Of a stretch of 64,000 bases of DNA, positions 52,501-64,000 are shown piece after piece. Under the pieces are notes generated by a model. It worked only from the letters and a program-made list of their open reading frames with translations. It was not told the origin of the DNA and did no database searches. The position numbers and the translations under genes are program-made. The stretch is from Meloidogyne chitwoodi. Its lineage: Eukaryota > Nematoda > Chromadorea > Rhabditida > Meloidogynidae. The stretch is taken from contig JACZZP010000017.1 in NCBI GenBank assembly GCA_015183035.1, positions 62,001-126,000 of the forward strand, given 5' to 3'. How positions within the stretch are numbered: the first letter of the stretch is position 1; every line of letters starts with the position of its first letter.

Positions 52501-55500
52501 AGGACCTCCTCCTGTTTCTGAACCTCTATCTCGATAAAAATCTCCTCTACTAAATTCACTATATCCATAACCATAATCAAAATGTCTACCAGAATAGGAA
52601 CCATAAATATTTGATGACTTTAATTTTTTTAAATAATAAAAATTAAAAATATTATTTACACTCATATAACAATTTTTTGCTCCAATCATTGAAGTACAAG
52701 TTATATCTCTAAAAGTTTGTGAACAACGAGGATGAGGCATAAAACGACCCAAATCAAATTTAGCTTGATGTTCCATACATGGACAGGAAGCATTTGTTTC
52801 TACATCACGAATAAAACTATAAAAATAAATAACTAAAAATGTTTGAATAAAAATACAAACTTCCATTGAGCTCCATCCTCGTCAAACCAATCATGACACA
52901 TTTCCTTTGCCTTTTGTGAAATAAATTCTTGTTGAACATCTTGTTCTTGACGAGAAAATGTTGTTGTTTCATAACGAGGATTTCCAATAGACCAAAGCCA
53001 ATGAATTGAAATTGGGGCAGAAACAAGTCTATAAAATTATTATAAAATTTAAGGTAAAAATATTCATTTACCCTGATAAAAGTTGAGGAGCCTGAAACGC
53101 AGACTGTTCGTTTGTACGTAAAGGAGATAATTTTAAATAACCAACTCTAAATGTAAATAATTCATTCATTCGTTCCCAATCATTCATATACCCAAAATAT
53201 TATTTTAAAAATTAAAAAATAATTAATTTTATTTTTTACCATTGTTCTACTTGATTTAAATTAATTCTTTCTTTTTGAGCATTCCACCTATATTCATAAG
53301 TATTTCTGTTGGAATAAGTTGCGAGTCTACAGAGAACTCGATGTTCGGGACGAAATTTTTTAATCTTAAAAACAGAAATAAAAACATGTTTTGAAAACAA
53401 AATAAATGAAAAAGTTTTACTTGTTTTAACAAAATAAAATATGTTTTAGTTTAAAAATGTTTTTCTAAACAAATGAACATGTTTTTAAACAAATTAAATT
53501 TTATTATAAAAACATGAAAAACATATGTTTTCTTACTTGATCATCTTTAGATTCTTTATAACCAATAACATAAAGTCCTAATTGAACACCATAAACTGCA
53601 TCATCACTTATATGCATATTTTGGTCAAAAAAGTTTAAATCAGGATTTGTAAAATTGCGAGGATACCAAGAAATAGGCATAACAATGTTTGGTAATGGAT
53701 TTTTGTACCAATCTAATAATTTAAAAAATATTAATAATAATAAAAAACGTAATACCATAAATATTTCCAATATCTAAGCGCATAGGATCTAATGTTGGAG
53801 GAACTTTAAATAAATATATTTTTAAGAAAACTTAATTCTAATTTTTCTAACCAAAATAAATATAACCAACAAAAGCTCTTTCATCATTTGCTCCTTGACT
53901 TTGAGGTTGAAAAAACACAGTTTTAGTTCCCCAATCATAAATTTTTGGAATATTACAACGAGCCATTGCAGCATTAAGAACAATACAAGATGCTGTCTTT
54001 AAATTAAGAAATTATTTTTATTAAAAATAATTAAAATATTTGCCTGTCTTTGTTCTATCATTAAAATATATGTTTGTGTTCTATCTAAACATATTGCATT
54101 AACATCAACAGTCATTTCCCCAAGCATATTTACAATATTTGGATATATCATTATTGGATCTAATAATAATTATTTTTTTATTATTTTAAATTTAAAAATC
54201 AAAATTACAAGTTCCACCAGTTTTATTTGAACATCCCCCAGGCCTAACAACATCGTCAACTCTAAACATATAACGACCACGTACCATATGAGGTACTCCT
54301 GAACGTTGAGCTAATACTTTGGGAGTATTTTTATAATTTTGTGTTGGGTCAACAAGTACAAATCCTGTGTGATTTCCTCCATTGAACAATGCCTAAAAGT
54401 TTATTTAAAAAATCAGAATTTAATTTAAAGATAAGAAAAACATAAATTAAAAATAAAATCAGAATTAAATCTAAACAACATTAAGTTAAAATAAACAAAA
54501 AAACATTATCAGAATTAAATACCTGACATCTTCCACTTCTAGAATTCATTCTAATATCAGCAGCATCAAATCCAAGTTTGTCATAATTTAAAATAACATA
54601 ACTAAGTCTTCCAGCTTGGTCAGTTAACCAAACAACTTGATATGTTGCTAATTGACCTCCATCAATATCTGCTCTACCAGAAATTGCAGAAGCTGTGTTA
54701 TACCAAGTAACAACTAAAGCAGCATCTGCACGAAATGCTGTAGCTCCTGCCACTCCTTCTATAATTAAAAAAATATTTTATTTTTGAAACATAATTATGT
54801 TTTTACCTTGTAACCAACGCATCATTTGATCAAGAAAATAATCTCCAGCAGCATCACATCTAACATAATTGTCAGCAGCCGCTGGACATTTTTGAAAACG
54901 AAAACCAAAGAAACTACTTTCAGGCATTGTTCCTCCAACATCTGGCCCTCCAACATTCATTCCTGATCCTCTACCAAACATTGATTGCCTCATAATTAAA
55001 CGATAATAAACACCAGATCTTAAAGCTACATTGCTATCTTGAGGTATCTTAAAAAACATTTAAGAAAAACAAAATCAGAATTTAATTAAAACATTACAGA
55101 ATTACAATAAATTAAGTTTGTTTTAAATCAGAAAAACATAGGTAAATAAAAAACAAAAATCAGAATTTAATAAAACATTACAGAATTACAATATTAAGTT
55201 TGTTTTGTTTTAAATCAGAAAAACATAAGCAATAAAAATCAGAATTAAAACATTAAATATACCTGCTGTTTACATAAATAAGGACCAATCATTGCTGGAT
55301 CTTGTTGTCGAGGCCAATCAGTTGCCTCTGGGCCAACATTCTAGTAAATTTAATTATTATAAATTTATTTAATAATAGTGATATTACAATTGTAGGTCCT
55401 TGATCAAGAACTGTAGCAAAAGCCATATATCCATTTACTGATAACTATATATTTATTAATTTTATAAAAATTAATTTATATTTATTTTACAGTTGTATAA

Positions 55501-55908
55501 TTGTAAAGTCCTCCATAAAAAGGAAAATACATATATAAATCAATTGTTTGTCCAGCTGTTAAAAATCCTGGATGAACTTTACGATCACCTACTTCTGGGC
55601 CAAATGGAACCAAATTTACTAAAATTATTTAAAATAAATAATAATTTAATTATTAATTGACCTCCATAAAGTAAATTATCTCCAATTCCTGAGAAAAGTT
55701 GAGATCCTTGAGGGCCAATATTTTGTCCACCTCCACCACTTACAGGAACATTACCTCCAACAACAGAAGGAGGATGGGGTGGTAATTGCCCTCCTCCTCC
55801 CATTTGATTTTGTTGAAATTGTGCTAATACTATTGAAGATATTAAAAATATTAATGATAAAATAAATATTAAACATCTTTTTATCACATTTTTTGTTGTT
55901 TTTTCCAT
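49506..55908 (-). CDS. mesh: Mesh-like membrane protein (NIDO-AMOP-VWD-Sushi-TM), copy 1
   Basis: Minus strand, start 55908-55906, stop 49508-49506. A hydrophobic N-terminal signal (CLIFILSLIFLISSIVLAQF) is followed by a Gly/Pro-rich stretch. NIDO region: FPFYGGLYNYTTLSVNGYMA (~55530-55400), ADAALVVTWYNTASA (~54730-54680), QVVWLTDQAGRLSYVILNYD. AMOP: CHDWFDEDGAQW then ASCPCMEHQAKFDLGRFMPH (~52900-52730). VWD-like: GAGTFHTIDNDKFVFNEPGV (~51860). Sushi-like: SCGPINIEYP...CFQSHWIKGDAEYKC (~50270-50050). A type I TM (MITWLLGILGTVGCILLVVL) and a short cytosolic tail end in LLGLHTSV. This order is that of insect Mesh, a smooth septate junction protein; an epithelial junction role in the nematode gut is inferred. 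The coding frame is intact. Confidence 0.86.
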
Positions 55909-55912
55909 TAAT
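49930..55912. repeat. left arm of giant inverted repeat
   Basis: The sequence, introns included, is nearly the reverse complement of 57985-64000. Paired coordinates sum to ~113,930-113,971, shifting only by small intron indels. The arm ends within a few bases of the start codon at the inner side. The outer limit is not visible because the right arm is cut by the window end. Confidence 0.95.
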
Positions 55913-57984
55913 ATTTTATAAATATCTATTTATTTAAATTTTAATTAATATATCAAACAGTTGTTTTTACATTAAAAGGCTAAAAACAAAGTTTTATTAT
56001 TAAAAACATGATTAGGAAATGTTTTTTCAAAACATCTTTTCAGAATAATTTATAAAAACATTTTTTAATAAAAACATGTTTAATAACAAAAACATGTTTT
56101 CTCATGTTTATAATATGTATTTTTTAAGTTTGAAGTTTAATAAACATTATTGTATAATTTTATGCTTGTTTAAATTTATAATATTTAAAAATTGATTCTC
56201 ACACATCTTAACAAAATTTCTAATCGACGCCGATTTTATTCAAGAAAATTATTAAAGTAAAAGCATAGAAAAATATTAATGATTTATTTTTATCACAATT
56301 TCCTTTTTATTTAATGGAGTCCATATTTAAAATTTTACAATTTTTTTATTTTATTTTAAGCTTTTTTGTCTTTTCTTTTTTTTTTTAAATGGGGGTAAAA
56401 GTATATGGACAAATAAGCGATTATGAAAAAGAAATAAAAATTATCGGCTGGAAATTGTTGCTTGCGCCCATTTTAAAACGTTTTTGTTTCTTTTCTCGAT
56501 AAATTTATATATTTGTATATTGGTCGAGATTGAATAACTTTTTGCAATAAAAATAAGGAGAAAATATATTATTAAATGGAATTTTTTGGTAAAAAAATTA
56601 AATGGATATATTGACAAATAAGCAAAAAATGCCAATAATATTGAAGGATCTTTAGGCTTCTTTTCTTAACTTTAAAAATTAATTGAAATTACTAATTTAA
56701 TGTTAAAAATTCTTATATTTTAATAAATAAATCATAAAAAATATTTAAGTAAAATCGAGCGAGAAAAAAATTAAAAAAAAAGATAACGCAAGAGGAAGCT
56801 GACTGCTAGCAAAGTAAAAATATAACTGAGAAAAAAAATGTGAGGAAAGGGTCCATGCTCACCAGCCTTACTACAAACAACCTCAGTTTTGTTTACAAAA
56901 TGATTCATTCATAAAAAATTGAAATGTAAAAAGACGGGAAGAATTAAAGATAAAAGAATAAAAAATGTTTTTTATGAAATTACTTTTTAAGTATTTTTGG
57001 GAACAAAAAATTTTTATTTTGGGTCAGAAAAATATGAGGAAATCAAAACTATAAAAAAATAAATAAATAATCATCATAAATGAACTAATAAAAGAGATAT
57101 AGAAGATATAATGCCTATATGGAGTTGTGTTGTAGAGAGGTCTAACTTGTATTCATATTACGAATTAAAAAATTATTTTAATTTCAATACCAGAAATTTA
57201 ATGGATTTACCTAGTTTATTATTTTAATTTAAAATTAAGTTTAAATTTAAGTTTAAGCTCAATCTATTATACGATTATATAACTAAAGTTCAAGACTAAC
57301 AATAAATTTGTAAGTTTGTACTTTTAATTAAGATTATGTTTTGTTAAAAGTTTGACTTTTAATTAAGCTTATGTTTTGTTAAAACTTTGATTATGTTTGA
57401 CTTTTAATTAAGATTATGTTTTGTTAAAACTTTGTTGTGTTTGTTTTGATGTTTATTTATATTTATTTTAAGTTTAAACATGAAAATAAAAACTGTTAAA
57501 ACACAAACATTTTGAGTACGAAATATAAAAATGATATTTACAAATTTAAATCTATTGTATTAATTTAAATCTTTTTCTTATCATTTTTTTATTTTAAATA
57601 ATCTTCTTTTAATTATAAAATTTCCATTATTCTATGAAATAAATTCATGCAAAAATAATAAATGATTGACCATTTGTTTTAGCCTTTTAAAATTCTTCTC
57701 TCTCACTTTTGGTAAAACTGCGCAAGCTTTCATTTTGCTTCCATTTTTAATATTTGTTTTACAATATTTGTTTTTAGTTAACCCTTGGCCATTCAGTAAA
57801 ATCTAATTCTTACGGGGGGACTTTTTCTTTTTTCTTTCTTCTTGAATTCCACGGACTTTATATTATTTATTTTTCCAAAATACTTGACTAAACACACTTC
57901 CCGTTTCATTTTATTATTTGGCTATAGGTCAATTTTGAAAGGACATTTTTAAATTATTAAATAATATATCTTTATCAGAAAACT
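55913..57984. promoter_or_regulatory. non-symmetric spacer between divergent Mesh-like genes
   Basis: About 2.07 kb of A/T-rich sequence with no gene. Unlike the arms, its two halves are not mirror images: the 60 bp upstream of each start codon share no obvious similarity. It must contain both promoters, so the two copies have different 5' regulatory DNA. Repeated TTTTAATTAAGnTTATGTTTTG phrases occur at 57325-57430. No core promoter motif can be named with confidence. Confidence 0.6.
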
Positions 57985-60900
57985 TTTAATGGAAAAAACA
58001 ACAAAAAATGTGATAAAAAGATGTTTAATATTTATTTTATCATTAATATTTTTAATATCTTCAATAGTATTAGCACAATTTCAACAAAATCAAATGGGAG
58101 GAGGAGGGCAATTACCACCCCCTCCTCCTTCTGTTGTTGGAGGTAATGTTCCTGTAAGTGGTGGAGGTGGACAAAATATTGGCCCTCAAGGATCTCAACT
58201 TTTCTCAGGAATTGGAGATAATTTACTTTATGGAGGTCAATTAATAATTAATTAAATTATTATTTATTTTAAATAATTTTAGTAAATTTGGTTCCATTTG
58301 GCCCAGAAGTAGGTGACCGTAAAGTTCATCCAGGATTTTTAACAGCTGGACAAACAATTGATTTATATATGTATTTTCCTTTTTATGGAGGACTTTACAA
58401 TTATACAACTGTAAAATAAATATAAATTAATTTTTATAAAATTAATAAATATATAGTTATCAGTAAATGGATATATGGCTTTTGCTACAGTTCTTGATCA
58501 AGGACCTACAATTGTAATATCAATATTATTAAATAATATTATAATAATTAAATTTACTAGAATGTTGGCCCAGAGGCAACTGATTGGCCTCGACAACAAG
58601 ATCCAGCAATGATTGGTCCTTATTTATGTAAACAGCAGGTATATTTAATGTTTTAATTCTGATTTTTATTTCTTATGTTTTTCTGATTTAAAACAAAACA
58701 AACTTAATATTGTTTATAATTAAATTCTGATTTTTATTTCTTATGTTTTTCTGATTTAAAACAAACTTAATATTGTAATTCTGTAATGTTTTAATTAAAT
58801 TCTGATTTTTGTTTTTTATTTACCTATGTTTTTCTGATTTAAAACAAAACAAACTTAATATTGTAATTCTGTAATGTTTTAATTAAATTCTGATTTTGTT
58901 TTTCTTAAATGTTTTTTAAGATACCTCAAGATAGCAATGTAGCTTTAAGATCTGGTGTTTATTATCGTTTAATTATGAGGCAATCAATGTTTGGTAGAGG
59001 ATCAGGAATGAATGTTGGAGGGCCAGATGTTGGAGGAACAATGCCTGAAAGTAGTTTCTTTGGTTTTCGTTTTCAAAAATGTCCAGCGGCTGCTGACAAT
59101 TATGTTAGATGTGATGCTGCTGGAGATTATTTTCTTGATCAAATGATGCGTTGGTTACAAGGTAAAAAATTAATTAATTATTTTTAAAAAATAAAATATT
59201 TTTTAATTATAGAAGGAGTGGCAGGAGCTACAGCATTTCGTGCAGATGCTGCTTTAGTTGTTACTTGGTATAACACAGCTTCTGCAATTTCTGGTAGAGC
59301 AGATATTGATGGAGGTCAATTAGCAACATATCAAGTTGTTTGGTTAACTGACCAAGCTGGAAGACTTAGTTATGTTATTTTAAATTATGACAAACTTGGA
59401 TTTGATGCTGCTGATATTAGAATGAATTCTAGAAGTGGAAGATGTCAGGTATTTAATTCTGATAATGTTTTTTTGTTTATTTTAACTTAATGTTGTTTAG
59501 ATTTAATTCTGATTTTATTTTTAATTTATGTTTTTCTTATCTTTAAATTAAATTCTGATTTTTTAAATAAACTTTTAGGCATTGTTCAATGGAGGAAATC
59601 ACACAGGATTTGTACTTGTTGACCCAACACAAAATTATAAAAATACTCCCAAAGTATTAGCTCAACGTTCAGGAGTACCTCATATGGTACGTGGTCGTTA
59701 TATGTTTAGAGTTGACGATGTTGTTAGGCCTGGGGGATGTTCAAATAAAACTGGTGGAACTTGTAATTTTGATTTTTAAATTTAAAATAATAAAAAAATA
59801 ATTATTATTAGATCCAATAATGATATATCCAAATATTGTAAATATGCTTGGGGAAATGACTGTTGATGTTAATGCAATATGTTTAGATAGAACACAAACA
59901 TATATTTTAATGATAGAACAAAGACAGGCAAATATTTTAATTATTTTTAATAAAAATAATTTCTTAATTTAAAGACAGCATCTTGTATTGTTCTTAATGC
60001 TGCAATGGCTCGTTGTAATATTCCAAAAATTTATGATTGGGGAACTAAAACTGTGTTTTTTCAACCTCAAAGTCAAGGAGCAAATGATGAAAGAGCTTTT
60101 GTTGGTTATATTTATTTTGGTTAGAAAAATTAGAATTAAGTTTTCTTAAAAATATATTTATTTAAAGTTCCTCCAACATTAGATCCTATGCGCTTAGATA
60201 TTGGAAATATTTATGGTATTACGTTTTTTATTATTATTAATATTTTTTAAATTATTAGATTGGTACAAAAATCCATTACCAAACATTGTTATGCCTATTT
60301 CTTGGTATCCTCGCAATTTTACAAATCCTGATTTAAACTTTTTTGACCAAAATATGCATATAAGTGATGATGCAGTTTATGGTGTTCAATTAGGACTTTA
60401 TGTTATTGGTTATAAAGAATCTAAAGATGATCAAGTAAGAAAACATATGTTTTTCATGTTTTTATAATAAAATTTAATTTGTTTAAAAACATGTTCATTT
60501 GTTTAGAAAAACATTTTTAAACTAAAACATATTTTATTTTGTTAAAACAAGTAAAACTTTTTCATTTATTTTGTTTTCAAAACATGTTTTTATTTCTGTT
60601 TTTAAGATTAAAAAATTTCGTCCCGAACATCGAGTTCTCTGTAGACTCGCAACTTATTCCAACAGAAATACTTATGAATATAGGTGGAATGCTCAAAAAG
60701 AAAGAATTAATTTAAATCAAGTAGAACAATGGTAAAAAATAAAATTAATTATTTTTTAATTTTTAAAATAATATTTTGGGTATATGAATGATTGGGAACG
60801 AATGAATGAATTATTTACATTTAGAGTTGGTTATTTAAAATTATCTCCTTTACGTACAAACGAACAGTCTGCGTTTCAGGCTCCTCAACTTTTATCAGGG

Positions 60901-63900
60901 TAAATGAATATTTTTACCTTAAATTTTATAATAATTTTATAGACTTGTTTCTGCCCCAATTTCAATTCATTGGCTTTGGTCTATTGGAAATCCTCGTTAT
61001 GAAACAACAACATTTTCTCGTCAAGAACAAGATGTTCAACAAGAATTTATTTCACAAAAGGCAAAGGAAATGTGTCATGATTGGTTTGACGAGGATGGAG
61101 CTCAATGGAAGTTTGTATTTTTATTCAAACATTTTTAGTTATTTATTTTTATAGTTTTATTCGTGATGTAGAAACAAATGCTTCCTGTCCATGTATGGAA
61201 CATCAAGCTAAATTTGATTTGGGTCGTTTTATGCCTCATCCTCGTTGTTCACAAACTTTTAGAGATATAACATGTACTTCAATGATTGGAGCAAAAAATT
61301 GTTATATGAGTGTAAATAATATTTTTAATTTTTATTATTTAAAAAAATTAAAGTCATCAAATATTTATGGCTCTTATTCTGGTAGACATTTTGATTATGG
61401 TTATGGATATAGTGAATTTAGTAGAGGAGATTTTTATCGAGATAGAGGTTCAGAAACAGGAGGAGGTCCTGGAAATGAAGGAACATCATATGGTGGTGGA
61501 TATTATGGGAGAGATGGAAATGATAGGGGAACGTATGTTTATTTAAAAAATGTTTCTGAAAGTTTATTTATTATTAAGGCGTTTTCCTACTCATTATGGT
61601 CAAGTTTGTTGTTACGATGAAAAAGGTAAGAGTGAGAGAGAGAGAGAGATTGTATTGTTAAATTATTATTTTTTACAAACTTGTTAAACTTAAGAATTGA
61701 CTAAAAATCAAGTTTAAACTTAAATAAACTTAATTTTATTAAAATGTAAGATTGTAAACATAAAAACTTAAAAGTTTAGGCTTTTTAATGCAAACAACAT
61801 ATCAACCAGTTATTAAAGTTATTGAAGAAACTCCTTATAATCCTGGTTTTCCATTACGTGCCTATGAATTTGGTACACCTCCATATATGGGACAATTTGA
61901 AGTTCCTGGTCTTTCTGCCTTTCATCATGATTATATGCCTTATTTTCTTTGTTGTAAATTTGCCAAATTTCGTTGCCAACTTTTTTATTGGAGAAGGCCA
62001 AGTAGTGGATGTCAGCAATATCAACCACCTGCTATTGGTTTTTAAAAAAAATAAAAATATAATAATTTTGTTTTGTTTTATTAAAATAAAAAGGTGAAGC
62101 AATGGGTGCTGGAACTTTTCACACAATTGATAATGACAAATTTGTTTTTAATGAGCCAGGGGTTTATACTCTCCTTCACATTCCAAAAACATTAAATAAT
62201 CCTGAAGTTCGTATTCAAATTCGACTTGAACGTTATCCAAATAGACGTGTAGATTTTAGTATGTTAGGACGTTATCTATCACAAGAACAATTAGTTCAAC
62301 CAACAAATGCTACTGTTATAACGGGAATTGCAATTGAAGCTACTGGAACTGAGGTAAAATAATTTAATATTTAATTAAAATAAATATTAATTTTAGAGGG
62401 TTCACGTATTAGCAAGGGGAGATACTCGTCGTTTTCGTTACCGAACTTCTGTTATTGTTGGGAATATTCTTAGATATTTTGATACAATGCGACTTCAACG
62501 ATTTAAAGGCTTTATTATTTTTTTAATTTTAGATATATTTTTTAGGTGTTTTAATTTATGTAAATAATGTAGAACGTGGTCAACCAGAAGTTTATGTAGT
62601 TTTAGAAGAAGCTCAAATTGGTGTTCGTATTAGAGAAAGTTATTCTGTTGATATTGATCGAATGCCTATGTATCAAGAATCAATGGGAATTTTGGATATT
62701 TCATTAAGTGTTCCTCCTCAATATGGAGTGGTAGAATATTTTAAAAATATTAATTTAGTATTTGTTAAATAAAAAAAGCAACCAGATGGAGATAAAACAA
62801 GAGATCAAGAAATGCGTCAACGTTATAATTTACCCCGTGTTGCTGGTTTAATGCGTCCATTCCCTGATACTGTAACTGGATCTATATATAGCACTTTAAC
62901 TTTAAATGAAGTTAATTCTGAATCAATTCGTCAACAAATAATTACTTATTATAAAATACCTGGATCTGGAGAACGTTTTACTGATTATCAACAACAAACA
63001 TTAAATCAATTTATGATACCTACAGATAATATGTTTGTTTGTTTTTAGTATTTAAAAACTTTAAAATATAACTTGTTTAAGGTTTACAACAAGTCGTGAA
63101 GAAGATAAAAAGTTTGAAGCTTTTCCGGAATCAGCAATGAAAAATGAACCAATTTACAAAACTGCCCCTATTTATGAAACTCCTCAATACAGATTTGTTC
63201 CTAGAACAGGATCTGTTTTAATGCAAATATTACAACAATGCAATGATTTAGCTTCTAGAGATACAAGTAAAAACTTCAAACTTGAGATTAATTTTGATAA
63301 ACTTGAATACTGAGAACAAACTTGTTTTTTATTATAAGAAAAACGCAAACTTAAAAAATAAACAAACTTAAATAATTGTAAAACAAACTTTAAAACACAA
63401 ACTTAAAAAAACAAAAACAACAAACTTAAATATAAAATATATATTTTTATATAAATAGTTGGAATGCAACCATATCAAGGTCAACTTTATTGGGATTGGG
63501 CTTCTCAATGTCCAGATAATCCAGGCAAGATACTTCAAGAATGTGGAGATAATGTTCCTTGTCTTTATGATTTTACTCTTTTAAATGCTGAAATATTAGG
63601 AAATGAAGTAAAAGATACTTGGAATTCTTTTTTTCATGATAGAAGTTTAGCAATTAAAAGTTATAATAGTTGTGGACCTATAAATATTGAATATCCTGTA
63701 ATATTTTTTATTTTTTTTAAATAATTTTAAAAATAATTTAGGAATATATGATTAAAACTCCAGCATTAGCTCCAAGTTATATGCAAGGAGATGTTGCCAG
63801 ATTTGAATGTTTTCAGGTATTTTTTATTTAATTTTGTTTAAATATTATTATTTTTAGTCACATTGGATAAAAGGAGATGCTGAATATAAATGTTCTTTAG

Positions 63901-64000
63901 TTGTTGATTATAATGTATTAAAATTATTATTTTAATTTTTACTTATTTTTTAGTATCCAAATATCTATAGATTTGAATGGAATAAAGGTGGACAGCCTTG
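57985..64000. repeat. right arm of giant inverted repeat (truncated by window)
   Basis: Mirror image of 49930-55912. Differences seen: a CCC for CAT change near 58122 (Pro for His in the leader-proximal Pro-rich run), AGG for AGA near 61527 (silent), ATC for AGC near 63967 (Ile for Ser), and an extra ~70-bp repeat unit in the intron at 58650-58900 (TTCTGATTTTTATTTCTTAT-type units). So the arms are close but not identical. Confidence 0.93.
57989..64000 (+). CDS. mesh: Mesh-like membrane protein, copy 2 (3' end outside window)
   Basis: Same exon order and domains as the minus-strand copy: signal segment at 57989, NIDO region ~58340-59780, AMOP ~61070-61320, VWD-like ~62102-62362, Sushi-like from ~63670. 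Reading is lost at the window end in the FEWNKGGQPW segment, before the membrane anchor. Every exon seen is open, so this is not a decayed copy. Coding differences from copy 1 are few (a Pro/His and an Ile/Ser change were noted). The promoter side is unrelated to that of copy 1, so expression may differ. Confidence 0.85.

Noticed and set aside
56441..56635. Short open frame in the palindrome spacer
   Set aside because: A/T-driven frame without splice context, homology or symmetric partner.
61819..62126. Antisense open frames in the Mesh-like gene (and mirror frames at 51838-52145)
   Set aside because: They lie opposite well-supported exons with conserved residues and are mirrored in both arms only because the arms are copies.

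Overview
The window looks like nuclear DNA of a root-knot-type (Meloidogyne-like) plant-parasitic nematode. It is very AT-rich. Genes are split into many short exons by introns of about 40-55 bp. The families include nematode-type chemoreceptors, GT11 fucosyltransferases, tandem heme peroxidases and secreted lineage-specific proteins. Introns and spacers are full of short inverted-repeat (MITE-like) elements. The species is an inference; all splice sites were read by eye.

Layout. 1-185: tail of a Merlin/ISXO2-like transposase fragment (+). 757-12093: a full-length huntingtin homologue (+) that begins where human HTT begins after its polyQ/proline-rich exon 1. 12561-14087: an srsx-like GPCR (+). 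14454-15676: a secreted Lys-rich then acidic protein (-). 15677-17341: spacer with an hAT-like MITE and a 528-bp MITE with a perfect 8-bp target-site duplication lying one base beyond the copine stop. 17342-19510: a divergent copine (-). 20066-21395 (-) and 22586-23537 (+): two secreted proteins of unknown function. 23538-28071: a gene-poor, repeat-rich block with broken coding fragments, a tRNA-like relic, a TA-flanked MITE and two abutting homogeneous satellite arrays (41-bp and 39-bp units). 28072-29019: an EBAG9/RCAS1 homologue (+). 29427-39474: a very large tandem-domain heme peroxidase gene (-). 40700-46332: dihydropyrimidine dehydrogenase (+). 46744-47436: a small secreted protein (+) with an apparent GC-AG intron. 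47818-49326: an alpha-1,2-fucosyltransferase (-). 49506-55908 (-) and 57989-64000 (+, cut by the window edge): two nearly identical Mesh-like membrane proteins (NIDO-AMOP-VWD-Sushi-TM) arranged head to head as a giant inverted repeat around a ~2.1 kb non-symmetric spacer.

Themes. Most genes are housekeeping or membrane-trafficking genes (huntingtin, copine, EBAG9, DPYD) with no obvious shared pathway. Cell-surface and secretory genes (GPCR, peroxidase, fucosyltransferase, Mesh, four secreted proteins) make up the rest. The strongest second-look items are the Mesh palindrome whose symmetry stops at the start codon, the huntingtin lacking the polyQ exon, the peroxidase whose first domain has lost both heme-pocket histidines, the copine whose C2B domain has lost most calcium-binding aspartates, the paired satellites sharing one box, and several MITE families with readable insertion signatures.
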